Of a DNA stretch of 49,535 bases, positions 17,801 through 24,676 are shown piece after piece. Within the stretch, counting starts at the first letter, position 1, and every line of letters starts with the position of its first letter. This DNA is from a virus. The DNA lies in IMG/VR virus record IMGVR_UViG_3300025886_000040, positions 1 through 49,535 of that record. One strand, given 5' to 3'. A program made the position numbers and the translations under genes. The notes beneath the pieces are model-generated. The model saw nothing but the letters and a program-made list of their open reading frames with translations. It did not search any database and was not told the origin of the DNA.

Positions 17801-17938
17801 ATCGAAGGACCCGGAAAAGGCTCTGTCTTTGCTTCGTGGGGAAAACAGAAGCGTGAGAAGAGAAAGGAACTACCTGATGAAGTGGAAAATAAAAAGAAAA
17901 AGATGAAAACAATGAGTATTAAAAGTTTTTTTAAATAA
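14834..17938 (+). CDS. Family B DNA polymerase
   Basis: The 1,034-residue protein is a complete replicative polymerase of the delta/viral type. Exonuclease motifs are FSYDIES (Exo I), GHNCNRFDNTYML (Exo II) and YCVKDAWLVYKL (Exo III). Polymerase motifs are A (DFASLYPSIM), B (LKVCMNSIYGFTAG) and C (YGDTDSVFV). It therefore has both synthesis and proofreading. The C-terminus SIKSFFK resembles a PIP box, the sliding-clamp docking motif, though the usual Gln is not present. I start at the ATG at 14834. An in-frame GTG at 14804 is less likely. No inteins are seen. The last codons lie inside a 59-bp direct repeat. Confidence 0.97.
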   Translation: MEVTFQHLECVNPKNTDLIAIIGRQEDGKSVCVKIGNVKPHLCVRNELNLKPELFQLELNRKLHEYIISEQVLKQERNRDVATVPNVFNRLREENKYPLVFVEEFRAQDIMNYNETGPISFFKISVKSKRYLYNVKKILKNHKSRIIVQQKNLKGIVLKNLQHRTFRKTHVKSVVRYKHAGVREHQFTLYNDQVDFMLQYFIDNDIFSCGWLHAEGVETCNANKITTCDIEIDATGIKQVESRGMAPWRIFSYDIESLPAPHPNREGKFTFPIATKDPVVTVGGVLQIGDKLEQYVWILRPFGDEVKAFPAFTEKQDCDYKPEITTIFDFDNEAKMLDHFFSWCVKADVDIIQGHNCNRFDNTYMLGRYYAIYEENPVWGRLKAEESSVTMTTFSSNQKGSNQQYKLHLPGRVVMDSYDIMKDQHNESSYRLGDLAQTYLGTDKLPMDYDTIYPKYHTLEGRLDLAVYCVKDAWLVYKLMDKLCKLTVISQMANVTGISMKDVMNRGQGIRTVSLMLRYAKKRKPQLMLPRMQKKVFTTRVRKFVKTDDNLSMADVEVESAKKFKGAVVVEPDAGFYTNAVSCLDFASLYPSIMVSMNMSYETLVYRAKVNHMDWVEDTDVRTIPDYDLVDGKLVTTINPNNPSFVTKEKRLGILPEILWDLWQERKRVKKQMKKEVPHSTMYNVKDGTQLALKVCMNSIYGFTAGYMLPCKEIASSVTKYGRGLILKTKSLIENHIDWGRDGHGCRCIYGDTDSVFVHMPRSLVDGKNNEETVEKAHIMGEIMANYVTKFFLDPVFLEYEKTYLPFLLLKKKRYVGMKNEPGLPRKMQIKGLESVRRDYAPLLVDTQKKVLNAIVEDQDVEKACAIIKDVVKRLKMNQIPIDMLIMSKKLSREVEDYKAKAPHVQLTKRLMKENPEKAPIAGDRVPFVIHTGGGGTSDRACTPEEITAGKYMVDRDYYLEKQLMKPLLRIMDRVIDDPNTLFQCRSIFIEGPGKGSVFASWGKQKREKRKELPDEVENKKKKMKTMSIKSFFK

Positions 17939-17981
17939 TGTTAATTATATTTATAATGTGTTTTTATATGGTGACAATTCG
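17923..17981. repeat. 59-bp direct repeat J, copy 1
   Basis: The sequence starting AAGTTTTTTTAAATAATG is identical to 20146-20204. Copy 1 includes the last four codons of the DNA polymerase. With copy 2 it brackets the genes at 18029-20112. Confidence 0.95.
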
Positions 17982-17997
17982 AGCACTTCAACGAAAA
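17941..17997 (-). pseudogene. 3' remnant of an HNH endonuclease gene
   Basis: Read on the minus strand, this encodes FSLKCSNCHHIKTHYKYN and a stop. It is nearly the same as the end of the HNH protein at 20164-20979 (TLKCANCHHIKTHYKYN). An in-frame TAA lies immediately upstream (18000-17998) and no more of the gene is present. Similarity extends a little past the 59-bp repeat with several mismatches. This suggests an old truncated paralogue convergent with the polymerase gene. Confidence 0.75.
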
Positions 17998-18028
17998 TTA
18001 TATATATATTATTCTATTTAATCTATAA

Positions 18029-19378
18029 ATGAGGATAAACATTGAAGAATACAGCAGTGAAGTGGAAAAATATTGGTTTGGCATCAAGAAAAACTATTCC
18101 AAAAAAATAGTTGGTGCTATTTTAAATAATTCTATCGTTAGTTTAACACCTATGAAGAAAGAACCTATAATTGACATAATAGACTCTTATACTGAAAGTG
18201 GAAAACAACTAAAAGACCAATACAAAATTTACATGTATTACGAAGATATTACTATCAAAAAATATCCGAATTTTGATACTTATATGAGATGGATGTGGCT
18301 TGCATACTGGCAACCATATTGTATTGTTCGTTTTTATAAGGAAACATGTGAGAATGATTTTTGTAAGCCTTCGACAGAAGATGCAACCAATGAAAATCAA
18401 ATATTTAACACTGTGCCTTCTTATTCCGAAAGTACAAATGAAAAAAGTCTTTGGTGTTTTGAATTTAGATGGTGTGGTGATGTTTCTTCAGAATGGAAAG
18501 AATACATAAAAATACTGATGAACTTTTGGGAGACAGGAATTATGCGATATGAGGAAGTAAGGCCCGATATAAAAACTCTAAAAATTGTTAGAATAAGAAG
18601 AGGAACAGAATTATACACAAAAAAACTTAACAAACAGACAAATGCTTTGTACACCATAATGAATAGATATGAAACTTCAAACGAAAATGAAGATTTACAA
18701 CAAAAAATTGATAATTACGAAAAGAAATATAATACATCTACTATGTTTAGATTAGCTAGGAAACGAAAAAATGATTATTTAAAGGAAATTACAAGTCAAA
18801 AGCAACTTTATGAAAGAAAATATGTTGCTCAAATAATTGAAAATCCTGTCATATATTCAAAAATAGAATCTCTTGTAAAATTGCTGCCTGGACCAACTAA
18901 GATGAATTCTGAGGTAATAGAGGTGCCAATAAATACTGAGTTTCATACTATTCGAAAAAGTAACAGTACAAAAAAAGGTGAAGAACTGAAGCCAAGAGGT
19001 CGAAAGTTGCTATTTTTTTGTGAAGATATAAGACTTTGTGCGCAGGCTACATACAGTAGTAAATATACAAAAAGACCAGTATGGACAATTTCTAACACAG
19101 AGCCTTTGAAAATTTTAAATATTAAAGAAGAACGGTTTAAATTTTTCGACTTTGTGAAGGATCGAGACTTACGAGAAGACTTACTAGACTCAAGTTTTGT
19201 TTTAAGGGAAGCAATCATATACGCTTACATAAAGCAACATGGTTTGGATGGTTGGAAAGCAATGGTTATGTTTGATCAACCTCGAGGGAACGTCGAATAT
19301 TACGAATTTGCATTTTTAGAAGATAATTTGCAAAAATTTGAATTAATAAGCAATAAGCCATTAAAATTAAAATTTTAA
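18029..19378 (+). CDS. Unknown protein (449 aa) in a repeat-flanked segment
   Basis: A TATATATA box lies about 25 nt before the ATG. The protein is rich in Lys, Glu, Tyr and Asn, with Trp clusters near residue 90 (YMRWMWLAYWQPY). A coiled-coil-like central stretch (about 200-265) follows, then a mixed alpha/beta C-terminal half. I see no catalytic motif and no family I can name. Codons look more A/T-rich than in neighbours such as the polymerase. With the gene at 19384 it is bounded by 59-bp direct repeats, so it may have arrived as a unit. Confidence 0.7.
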   Translation: MRINIEEYSSEVEKYWFGIKKNYSKKIVGAILNNSIVSLTPMKKEPIIDIIDSYTESGKQLKDQYKIYMYYEDITIKKYPNFDTYMRWMWLAYWQPYCIVRFYKETCENDFCKPSTEDATNENQIFNTVPSYSESTNEKSLWCFEFRWCGDVSSEWKEYIKILMNFWETGIMRYEEVRPDIKTLKIVRIRRGTELYTKKLNKQTNALYTIMNRYETSNENEDLQQKIDNYEKKYNTSTMFRLARKRKNDYLKEITSQKQLYERKYVAQIIENPVIYSKIESLVKLLPGPTKMNSEVIEVPINTEFHTIRKSNSTKKGEELKPRGRKLLFFCEDIRLCAQATYSSKYTKRPVWTISNTEPLKILNIKEERFKFFDFVKDRDLREDLLDSSFVLREAIIYAYIKQHGLDGWKAMVMFDQPRGNVEYYEFAFLEDNLQKFELISNKPLKLKF

Positions 19379-19383
19379 TCTTA

Positions 19384-20112
19384 CTATTTCAGACCTCCTC
19401 CTCGTACACCTTTGTAGAATATTCTAGTTATTCTACTACTTTTCAAATCTTCACGAAATTTTTTATCAAAAGACGTGAAATAAAACCAAAATCCGGACAA
19501 ATTTTCATTTTTTTTATAAAAATTAAATAGCAACCATGTAATTATACAAGCAATAAAAATATCGACTGAATAATGCCATCTTAGTAATATGAGAAGAAGT
19601 ATTTGAGCGCCAAGCAACAATCCGGCTACAACTTCCCATGCGTAGTGTGATCCATGTTGATGGACAAACATGTACGTTAAGAATGCCGTTGCGGTATGTC
19701 CACTAAACATATAATCTCCACAAGTGCCGTAAACTATCATGTATTCGAACACCTGTTCAAAAGAAGTTACCTCCTTCTCACAATAATCGTATACTTTTAT
19801 GTTTGGTAACGTTGTAATAGCCACGCTGAATGCTCTGACCGTGGTGAGAATACACTGTAAGAATATAAATTGTGCGATAAACTTGTATATGCTTCTGCTA
19901 CTGAATGATACTATGCCAAAAAACATTTGTATCAACAATAAGTAGTTGGGGAAAGGTGTTTCAACGTCTGATAGGTCTGGTAAAAAGTCAAACAATATAT
20001 CATTTAGTTTAACGCCGACCACCTGATTATTCCAATTCCACCATGTCGAAAATACAGCGATAGCTAATGTGCTCAGCGTGGTGACAACAAGGAAGACAAG
20101 TTCCTTCCACAT
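19384..20112 (-). CDS. Sphingomyelin-synthase-like (PAP2_C) membrane enzyme
   Basis: The 242-residue multi-pass protein has the sphingomyelin synthase motif set. RAFSVAITTLP (93-103) matches motif D2, CGDYMFSGHTATAFLTYMF (131-149) matches D3, and RWHYSVDIFIA (178-188) matches D4. The catalytic triad would be H139, H180 and D184. About six membrane helices are visible. The family transfers a phospho-headgroup from phosphatidylcholine or phosphatidylethanolamine to ceramide; some members have other activities. I start at the ATG at 20112, 20 nt after a TATATA box. A TTG upstream is unlikely. Virus-encoded sphingolipid remodelling is known in algal viruses, but I know it there through other enzymes. 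The gene lies inside the repeat-bounded segment. Confidence 0.88.
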   Translation of the reverse strand: MWKELVFLVVTTLSTLAIAVFSTWWNWNNQVVGVKLNDILFDFLPDLSDVETPFPNYLLLIQMFFGIVSFSSRSIYKFIAQFIFLQCILTTVRAFSVAITTLPNIKVYDYCEKEVTSFEQVFEYMIVYGTCGDYMFSGHTATAFLTYMFVHQHGSHYAWEVVAGLLLGAQILLLILLRWHYSVDIFIACIITWLLFNFYKKNENLSGFWFYFTSFDKKFREDLKSSRITRIFYKGVRGGGLK

Positions 20113-20145
20113 TTTGCTAATAAGCAAACGAATATATACATGATT

Positions 20146-20204
20146 AAGTTTTTTTAAATAATGTTAATTATATTTATAATGTGTTTTTATATGGTGACAA
20201 TTCG
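20146..20204. repeat. 59-bp direct repeat J, copy 2
   Basis: Identical to 17923-17981. This copy contains the final codons of the HNH gene at 20164-20979. The upstream AAGTTTTTTTAAAT part lies in the promoter region of the sphingomyelin-synthase-like gene. Confidence 0.95.
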
Positions 20205-20979
20205 CACACTTTAACGTACATTTTGGTATTTCTTCACGCATGTGACGTTGAAAGACTACTTCGCTTTTGAGAACACTCCTTGATATACTTATCACCTTTC
20301 TTGATTCATCTTTATGATCAAAATCGAATGCTACACATGTCTCTTTGGTCACTTTTCGGACACATACAACGCATGTTCCGATCTTCAACTTTACCTGATT
20401 GATTTGATCCCGACGACGCTTGATACATGGCCGTTGTGTTCTCCCTTCCAATTCACGTTTTAAAATGTGACGTTTTTTAGTAATGATATGATGACAGCAC
20501 GTGCATCTCGGTTCACAATTTTTCAATTCTTTTTTCATCGCTTCCACCCCACCATGCCTAGCCCAGTAGGTAAAATTACTCAACCTATGTACCTTTTTTC
20601 CAATGTGATCGGCTTCTATTACCCTCGACTCTTTGCATCCACAGTCTACACATGTCTGCTGTTTCTTCCATTCTATCCAAAACGCACGACATGTCCCTCG
20701 TTTTGTCGTTGGATTCTTTTTTGATTTTGAGAAAATTTCACGACAAGAAGTACAGTGTACTGTCAATTTTTCCCGACGATTCACATTCGATGTAAAATCA
20801 TCAATGGGTTTGAAGTGGGAACAGTGTTTACATAATCGCTTCCCTTCCGGTACTGTTCGATCCTCTGCCAACCGTTTAAGTTTCTTACGGGAACGGTTTA
20901 TAATATCCCTACATGTCTGACACGTCTTATACTTAGTATTATGGTGCCTAGTGCATTTACGGTTGCTACACAGCTTCAT
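20164..20979 (-). CDS. Double-HNH, zinc-rich endonuclease
   Basis: The 271-residue protein has two HNH/treble-clef nuclease units. The first has C110-x2-C113, ADH (123-125) and C-x-CCHH (159-164). The second has C203-x2-C206, FDH (220-222) and CANCHH (258-263). Three further CxxC-like pairs in the first 80 residues suggest extra zinc fingers for DNA binding. Free-standing HNH genes of this kind act as homing-type mobile elements. A truncated copy of its 3' end lies next to the polymerase gene (17941-17997), consistent with mobility or duplication. It is divergent from another HNH gene at 21038, with a CTATATATAC box between. Confidence 0.85.
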   Translation of the reverse strand: MKLCSNRKCTRHHNTKYKTCQTCRDIINRSRKKLKRLAEDRTVPEGKRLCKHCSHFKPIDDFTSNVNRREKLTVHCTSCREIFSKSKKNPTTKRGTCRAFWIEWKKQQTCVDCGCKESRVIEADHIGKKVHRLSNFTYWARHGGVEAMKKELKNCEPRCTCCHHIITKKRHILKRELEGRTQRPCIKRRRDQINQVKLKIGTCVVCVRKVTKETCVAFDFDHKDESRKVISISRSVLKSEVVFQRHMREEIPKCTLKCANCHHIKTHYKYN

Positions 20980-21037
20980 TTATTATACATTTATTGTAAT
21001 AGATAGATCTATATATACTAAGTTTTTTTTTACATAT

Positions 21038-21562
21038 ATGAATTTTGTCAACGACGATGGCTTGATTAAATACTCTTTACAGAAATTAGAGACGTACTTG
21101 GGGCGTGATGTCTTTTGGTTGCTTCAGGAATGCCGGGATGCTATCAAAGCGAACTTAACGTACAACGAAGACTTCATTGAACAAGCCAGTTATATCAGCT
21201 TTATAAAGTGGTATAATTCTGCATATTCAGAGAGCAAACAAGTTCCTATGGTGAACAAGCGCGCGTACAGTGTTACTCATAGGATAGAGGTAGCTTACAA
21301 GACTAAGTACAAGTGTGGCATGTGTGCTATGCTATTGCCTCCTACCTTTGAGATTGACCACATTAAGGAATTAAGGGATGGTGGGACTGACACCTACGAC
21401 AACTTATGGGCATTGTGTAACAATTGTCACGCTACAAAAACAAGAGCAAATACATTAAAGCGAGATGAAGCTTTTGAAAAGGAATTCAAAAAGCAGGGAA
21501 AAGATATTGAAGAAATAGCGTTTAAAAAATTTCATCATAATAAGAAATCTAAATATTTTTAA
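21038..21562 (+). CDS. HNH endonuclease
   Basis: The 174-residue protein carries a canonical HNH domain in its second half: YKCGMC (91-96), the EIDHIKEL core with D107-H108, N122 in the DNLWALC stretch, and CNNCHATKTR (127-136). The N-terminal 80 residues are helical and unassigned. I start at the ATG at 21038 because the region before it is the shared promoter (CTATATATACTAAG). A homing-type or accessory nuclease is likely. Its neighbour on the minus strand is a second HNH gene, and the capsid candidate follows convergently 20 nt away. Confidence 0.9.
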   Translation: MNFVNDDGLIKYSLQKLETYLGRDVFWLLQECRDAIKANLTYNEDFIEQASYISFIKWYNSAYSESKQVPMVNKRAYSVTHRIEVAYKTKYKCGMCAMLLPPTFEIDHIKELRDGGTDTYDNLWALCNNCHATKTRANTLKRDEAFEKEFKKQGKDIEEIAFKKFHHNKKSKYF

Positions 21563-21582
21563 GGTAAAATCTATAAGTAAAA

Positions 21583-23520
21583 TTATACAAGGTCCATTTT
21601 CGAGGCCCAATCCATATCTTTTACAAAGGAATTTTCGCCATCTAATACTTTCCTCAGGCCTGGATAAATATTCTCCCCCAAATGTCCGGTGTTCAACTGA
21701 ACTGGTTTGACTTCCCCTGTTTTTTTGTTCCGTGTCATCTCGTGTCCGCGCCAACACACAGTATTGACGCGTTTGACTCTGGTCATATATTCATCTTCGT
21801 GCGTAGAACGATACATATCGACTGTGGACATGTTCAATGCATTGTAGACTGTACCGGAACCGTGGTAATGCTCTTCAATTCTTGCCGAGTTCGTCTTGAA
21901 GGTGTCGTACACTGACGGTGCAAAACGTCCAGTGATATCAATTACATTTGAGGATGGGGCGCTGCCTTTGGGAATAGCGATTGCGATTAAACTTTCTTCT
22001 CCTCCCACGCCTAAGGAACCATCACCAGACCGGTCCTGGAAGGATCTTGTAGTGTGCCATTTTACGCCACCTCCGCCAACATAGCCTTGGGAAAAGACAT
22101 TCTCGACGATTATGTAGTTTTTGGGTCGCTTGACCACACTCTTACTGTAAAATGTATAATGTCCAACGTGTACCTTCCTCACCACGTCATCTGAGAGCAT
22201 GAAATCGTGGTGACCGTGATACGTTGCTCCCAAATCAGCTCCACCCTTTGCTAGGATACATGACGCCATACGGAACGTTTGCGATGGTCGCAAAATAAGA
22301 ACGTCAGATTTTTCCGGTGTACCGTCCCATTCGCCTCCACCTTTCATCTTGTATGCTCCATCATCTCCTGAAGCCCTTGGATTCACATTGTTCAACGCGT
22401 TATCGTCTACCTGATACACGGCGTTTCCTCCTTCTCCTTTATTAATAATATTCGCCCATGCATCCTTAAACGTAATCTTTTCAAACTTGTCGCTGTCGTG
22501 CGAGTAAATATACTTTTCACCTACTAGTTGTCTGTTTTCTCCCTCACCTTCAACGCTACCGTTGTCAATTACGTAAAACGATCCAATCTGCTGATTTCTA
22601 ATCATCAGATCAATCGGATCGCCCGTGAAATCAACGTCAAAGGATTGAGATTCAAATACTGGAAGCCCCCTAAAGCTCGTACGCTGATCACCTGCTTCCA
22701 AGTTGGCGTTTGCCTGTGGTCCGCGTTCCGCAAATTTCGTGCGGTGCTCTCCAACCATATTTGCGTAAATTCCCATTTTATCCGGCCATACCCAAACATT
22801 GGGTACCACTCCTTCCTTCTTCAACTCGTGCTTTAGTTCTGCATCCAAAATGTATAGACCGTTCTTGTCTTTCTGAATAATGGCCCAACGGCGACGTTCT
22901 GCTTGCATCAAATCATTTGCACGCATCACTTGTTGACCAAACTTTTTGTGCCATTCCTTGTAATAGTTCTGGCCTGCTAAAAGCGAATGAATAACTCCAA
23001 AATAACAGGTTGTGTGTACAGAATCAGAAATCTGCTGTAAGTTCAACGCGAAATGGCGCTTTCCACGTTCAGTCTTATAAAAACCATGTTCTATGATAAA
23101 TGCCAAACCACGGCGCAATAAATTATCAGTATGTGCTTCTTGTTGAGCCGAAACGTAGCGCGGCACTCCTTGGTGTGGCTCTAGGTCAGCAAGTGTGCGG
23201 TTGAAGGAGAAAATTTCCCATGCCACGTGGAGATCATCTGTGTACTGCCAAGGAAGCAAAGCACGTGTGTAGAATTCGTCCTCTTGTCGGATTTTGTAAT
23301 CTAATACACGCTCCAAGAATTTGTTCCTCCCTTTGAAAGCTTCAGGTAGGTTATAACTCTCGTGTGCCAGGGCATCGTCGGCTCTCATGGTCTCAGAAGT
23401 GCCACCTGAATATGGGCCGAAGAATGACTCCAACGGGTGGTTTTGTGCTGCGCTTGTCAAGCCATGAGTAATTAAATTTGGATTGGATGTGTGTACTGAT
23501 GTGCCGTCTCCTATTCCCAT
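21583..23520 (-). CDS. Candidate major capsid protein, possibly HK97-like
   Basis: The 645-residue soluble protein has no transmembrane helix, no enzyme motif and an even composition, as expected for a capsid subunit. It lacks the N-terminal signature of double-jelly-roll capsid proteins. Several stretches remind me of HK97-fold proteins: a long helix-rich region after PHQGVPRYVSAQQE (115-128), VVPNVWVWPDKMGIYANM (238-255), and FRGLPVFESQSFDVDF (283-298), which resembles the strand pair near the A-domain. A TATATAAGG box lies about 30 nt before the ATG. If HK97-like, it would place the virus near mirusviruses or herpesviruses. Alternatives are a minor capsid or other structural protein. This call rests on pattern memory only. 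Confidence 0.5.
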   Translation of the reverse strand: MGIGDGTSVHTSNPNLITHGLTSAAQNHPLESFFGPYSGGTSETMRADDALAHESYNLPEAFKGRNKFLERVLDYKIRQEDEFYTRALLPWQYTDDLHVAWEIFSFNRTLADLEPHQGVPRYVSAQQEAHTDNLLRRGLAFIIEHGFYKTERGKRHFALNLQQISDSVHTTCYFGVIHSLLAGQNYYKEWHKKFGQQVMRANDLMQAERRRWAIIQKDKNGLYILDAELKHELKKEGVVPNVWVWPDKMGIYANMVGEHRTKFAERGPQANANLEAGDQRTSFRGLPVFESQSFDVDFTGDPIDLMIRNQQIGSFYVIDNGSVEGEGENRQLVGEKYIYSHDSDKFEKITFKDAWANIINKGEGGNAVYQVDDNALNNVNPRASGDDGAYKMKGGGEWDGTPEKSDVLILRPSQTFRMASCILAKGGADLGATYHGHHDFMLSDDVVRKVHVGHYTFYSKSVVKRPKNYIIVENVFSQGYVGGGGVKWHTTRSFQDRSGDGSLGVGGEESLIAIAIPKGSAPSSNVIDITGRFAPSVYDTFKTNSARIEEHYHGSGTVYNALNMSTVDMYRSTHEDEYMTRVKRVNTVCWRGHEMTRNKKTGEVKPVQLNTGHLGENIYPGLRKVLDGENSFVKDMDWASKMDLV

Positions 23521-23611
23521 TATTTGTAGTTGTGATAATTACTAAAACCTTATATAGTGTATTTTTTTATAAAGTCATAGGGGTAGCACCAATGTAGCAA
23601 AAGTAACATAA

Positions 23612-23620
23612 GAGTATATA
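23612..23620 (+). promoter_or_regulatory. GAGTATATA promoter motif
   Basis: GAGTATATATACC lies 22 nt upstream of the ATG at 23643 of the Arf-like gene. This supports that start over a GTG at 23631. Confidence 0.65.
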
Positions 23621-23642
23621 TACCGTTGAAGTGGTAGAAAGA

Positions 23643-24176
23643 ATGGGAGCCATATTTAGTTTCTTTAATTGGGCCTTTGGTGAAGGCAAAGAAGCATACA
23701 TTCTTATCTTAGGTCTAGATGCCTCTGGAAAAACCACTCTTTTGAATCGACTAAAATCAAACGAAGGTTGTGTTACAATTCCAACGATAGGGTTTAACAC
23801 GGAAACAATAAAGTACGGACGCCTTACTTTTACTTTGTTTGACATTGGTGGACAGGAAACATTCCGAAAGATGTGGCACCACTACTACGAAAACTGCAAT
23901 GCAGTTGTTTTTGTCGTAGATTGCAATGATACCAGTCGCCTGTCTGTAGTGAAAAAAGAAGTTTGGACGTTGCTAGAGCATCCCATGTTACAAAATATCC
24001 CTTTTTTATTTTTTGCAAACAAGCAAGATTTACCACAGGCTGTTCGTAAAGATAAATTTATCTCGAAGCTAGATCTGTTGAAGATACGTGGCAGAGAGTG
24101 GAAGGTAGCTGAATCTACTGCCACCGAAGGGCATGGCATAGAAGATGGTTTCGATTGGTTGAGCAAAAATTTATAG
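23643..24176 (+). CDS. Arf-family small GTPase
   Basis: The 177-residue protein has every Arf landmark: Gly2 for N-myristoylation, an N-terminal amphipathic helix, P-loop GLDASGKT (24-31), switch I Thr48 in [14 protein letters not shown] (67-72) and NKQD (126-129). The guanine-base motif near the C-terminus, usually SAxxG, reads STATEGHG. Length matches cellular Arf and Arl proteins. Arf GTPases recruit coats and lipid enzymes to membranes, so the viral copy may redirect host vesicle traffic. All nucleotide-binding residues are intact. Capture from a host is likely. Confidence 0.95.
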   Translation: MGAIFSFFNWAFGEGKEAYILILGLDASGKTTLLNRLKSNEGCVTIPTIGFNTETIKYGRLTFTLFDIGGQETFRKMWHHYYENCNAVVFVVDCNDTSRLSVVKKEVWTLLEHPMLQNIPFLFFANKQDLPQAVRKDKFISKLDLLKIRGREWKVAESTATEGHGIEDGFDWLSKNL

Positions 24177-24635
24177 TTTCGCTACCTGAAACATTAAATC
24201 TGAAAATCCTGAAAATGCCAATGCATCCAGGTGGTATTCCCTGTGTATTTGTTTAAGGTGTTTCTGCTGTGTGATGAAAAATACTTCCATGTGGTGCTTT
24301 GGATTCACCGTACTCAAAAATTGTACCCACCAGGATGTATCAATACCTTCCACGATGAACACAATATGGGCTTTCAAAAACCACTTGTGGTCGAAATCAT
24401 AGGAGTACGGAATCTCGTAGAATTTATAACAATGTTTACCAATCTGAACCGGAGGATAGATTTCAATGTTTTTCGTAGGGGTGTAGCACAGAGTGAAGGT
24501 GCTATGTACGAGGCGTGTAATGATAGACGTTTTCCCGCACCTTTTTTTACCAATTACAATTACATTTTTTACTGTGCTGTTCGGTTCCTCCTCATCATCC
24601 GATTCCTCTTCCACATCAAAAACGGGTTGTCTCAT
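24171..24635 (-). CDS. Divergent Ras-like GTPase domain protein
   Basis: The 154-residue protein has an acidic N-terminus (residues 8-18), then a P-loop GKKRCGKTS (29-37) preceded by a hydrophobic strand, as in Ras/Rab proteins. The DxxG motif is replaced by IPYSYDF and NKxD is not obvious (ITQQKH), so GTP binding or hydrolysis may be lost. It is convergent with the Arf-like gene, overlapping by 6 nt. A tandem of an active and a degenerate GTPase is notable. Confidence 0.7.
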   Translation of the reverse strand: MRQPVFDVEEESDDEEEPNSTVKNVIVIGKKRCGKTSIITRLVHSTFTLCYTPTKNIEIYPPVQIGKHCYKFYEIPYSYDFDHKWFLKAHIVFIVEGIDTSWWVQFLSTVNPKHHMEVFFITQQKHLKQIHREYHLDALAFSGFSDLMFQVAKL

Positions 24636-24676
24636 ATAATATTATAACCTATATATTTTATACACCTTTGAATAAA

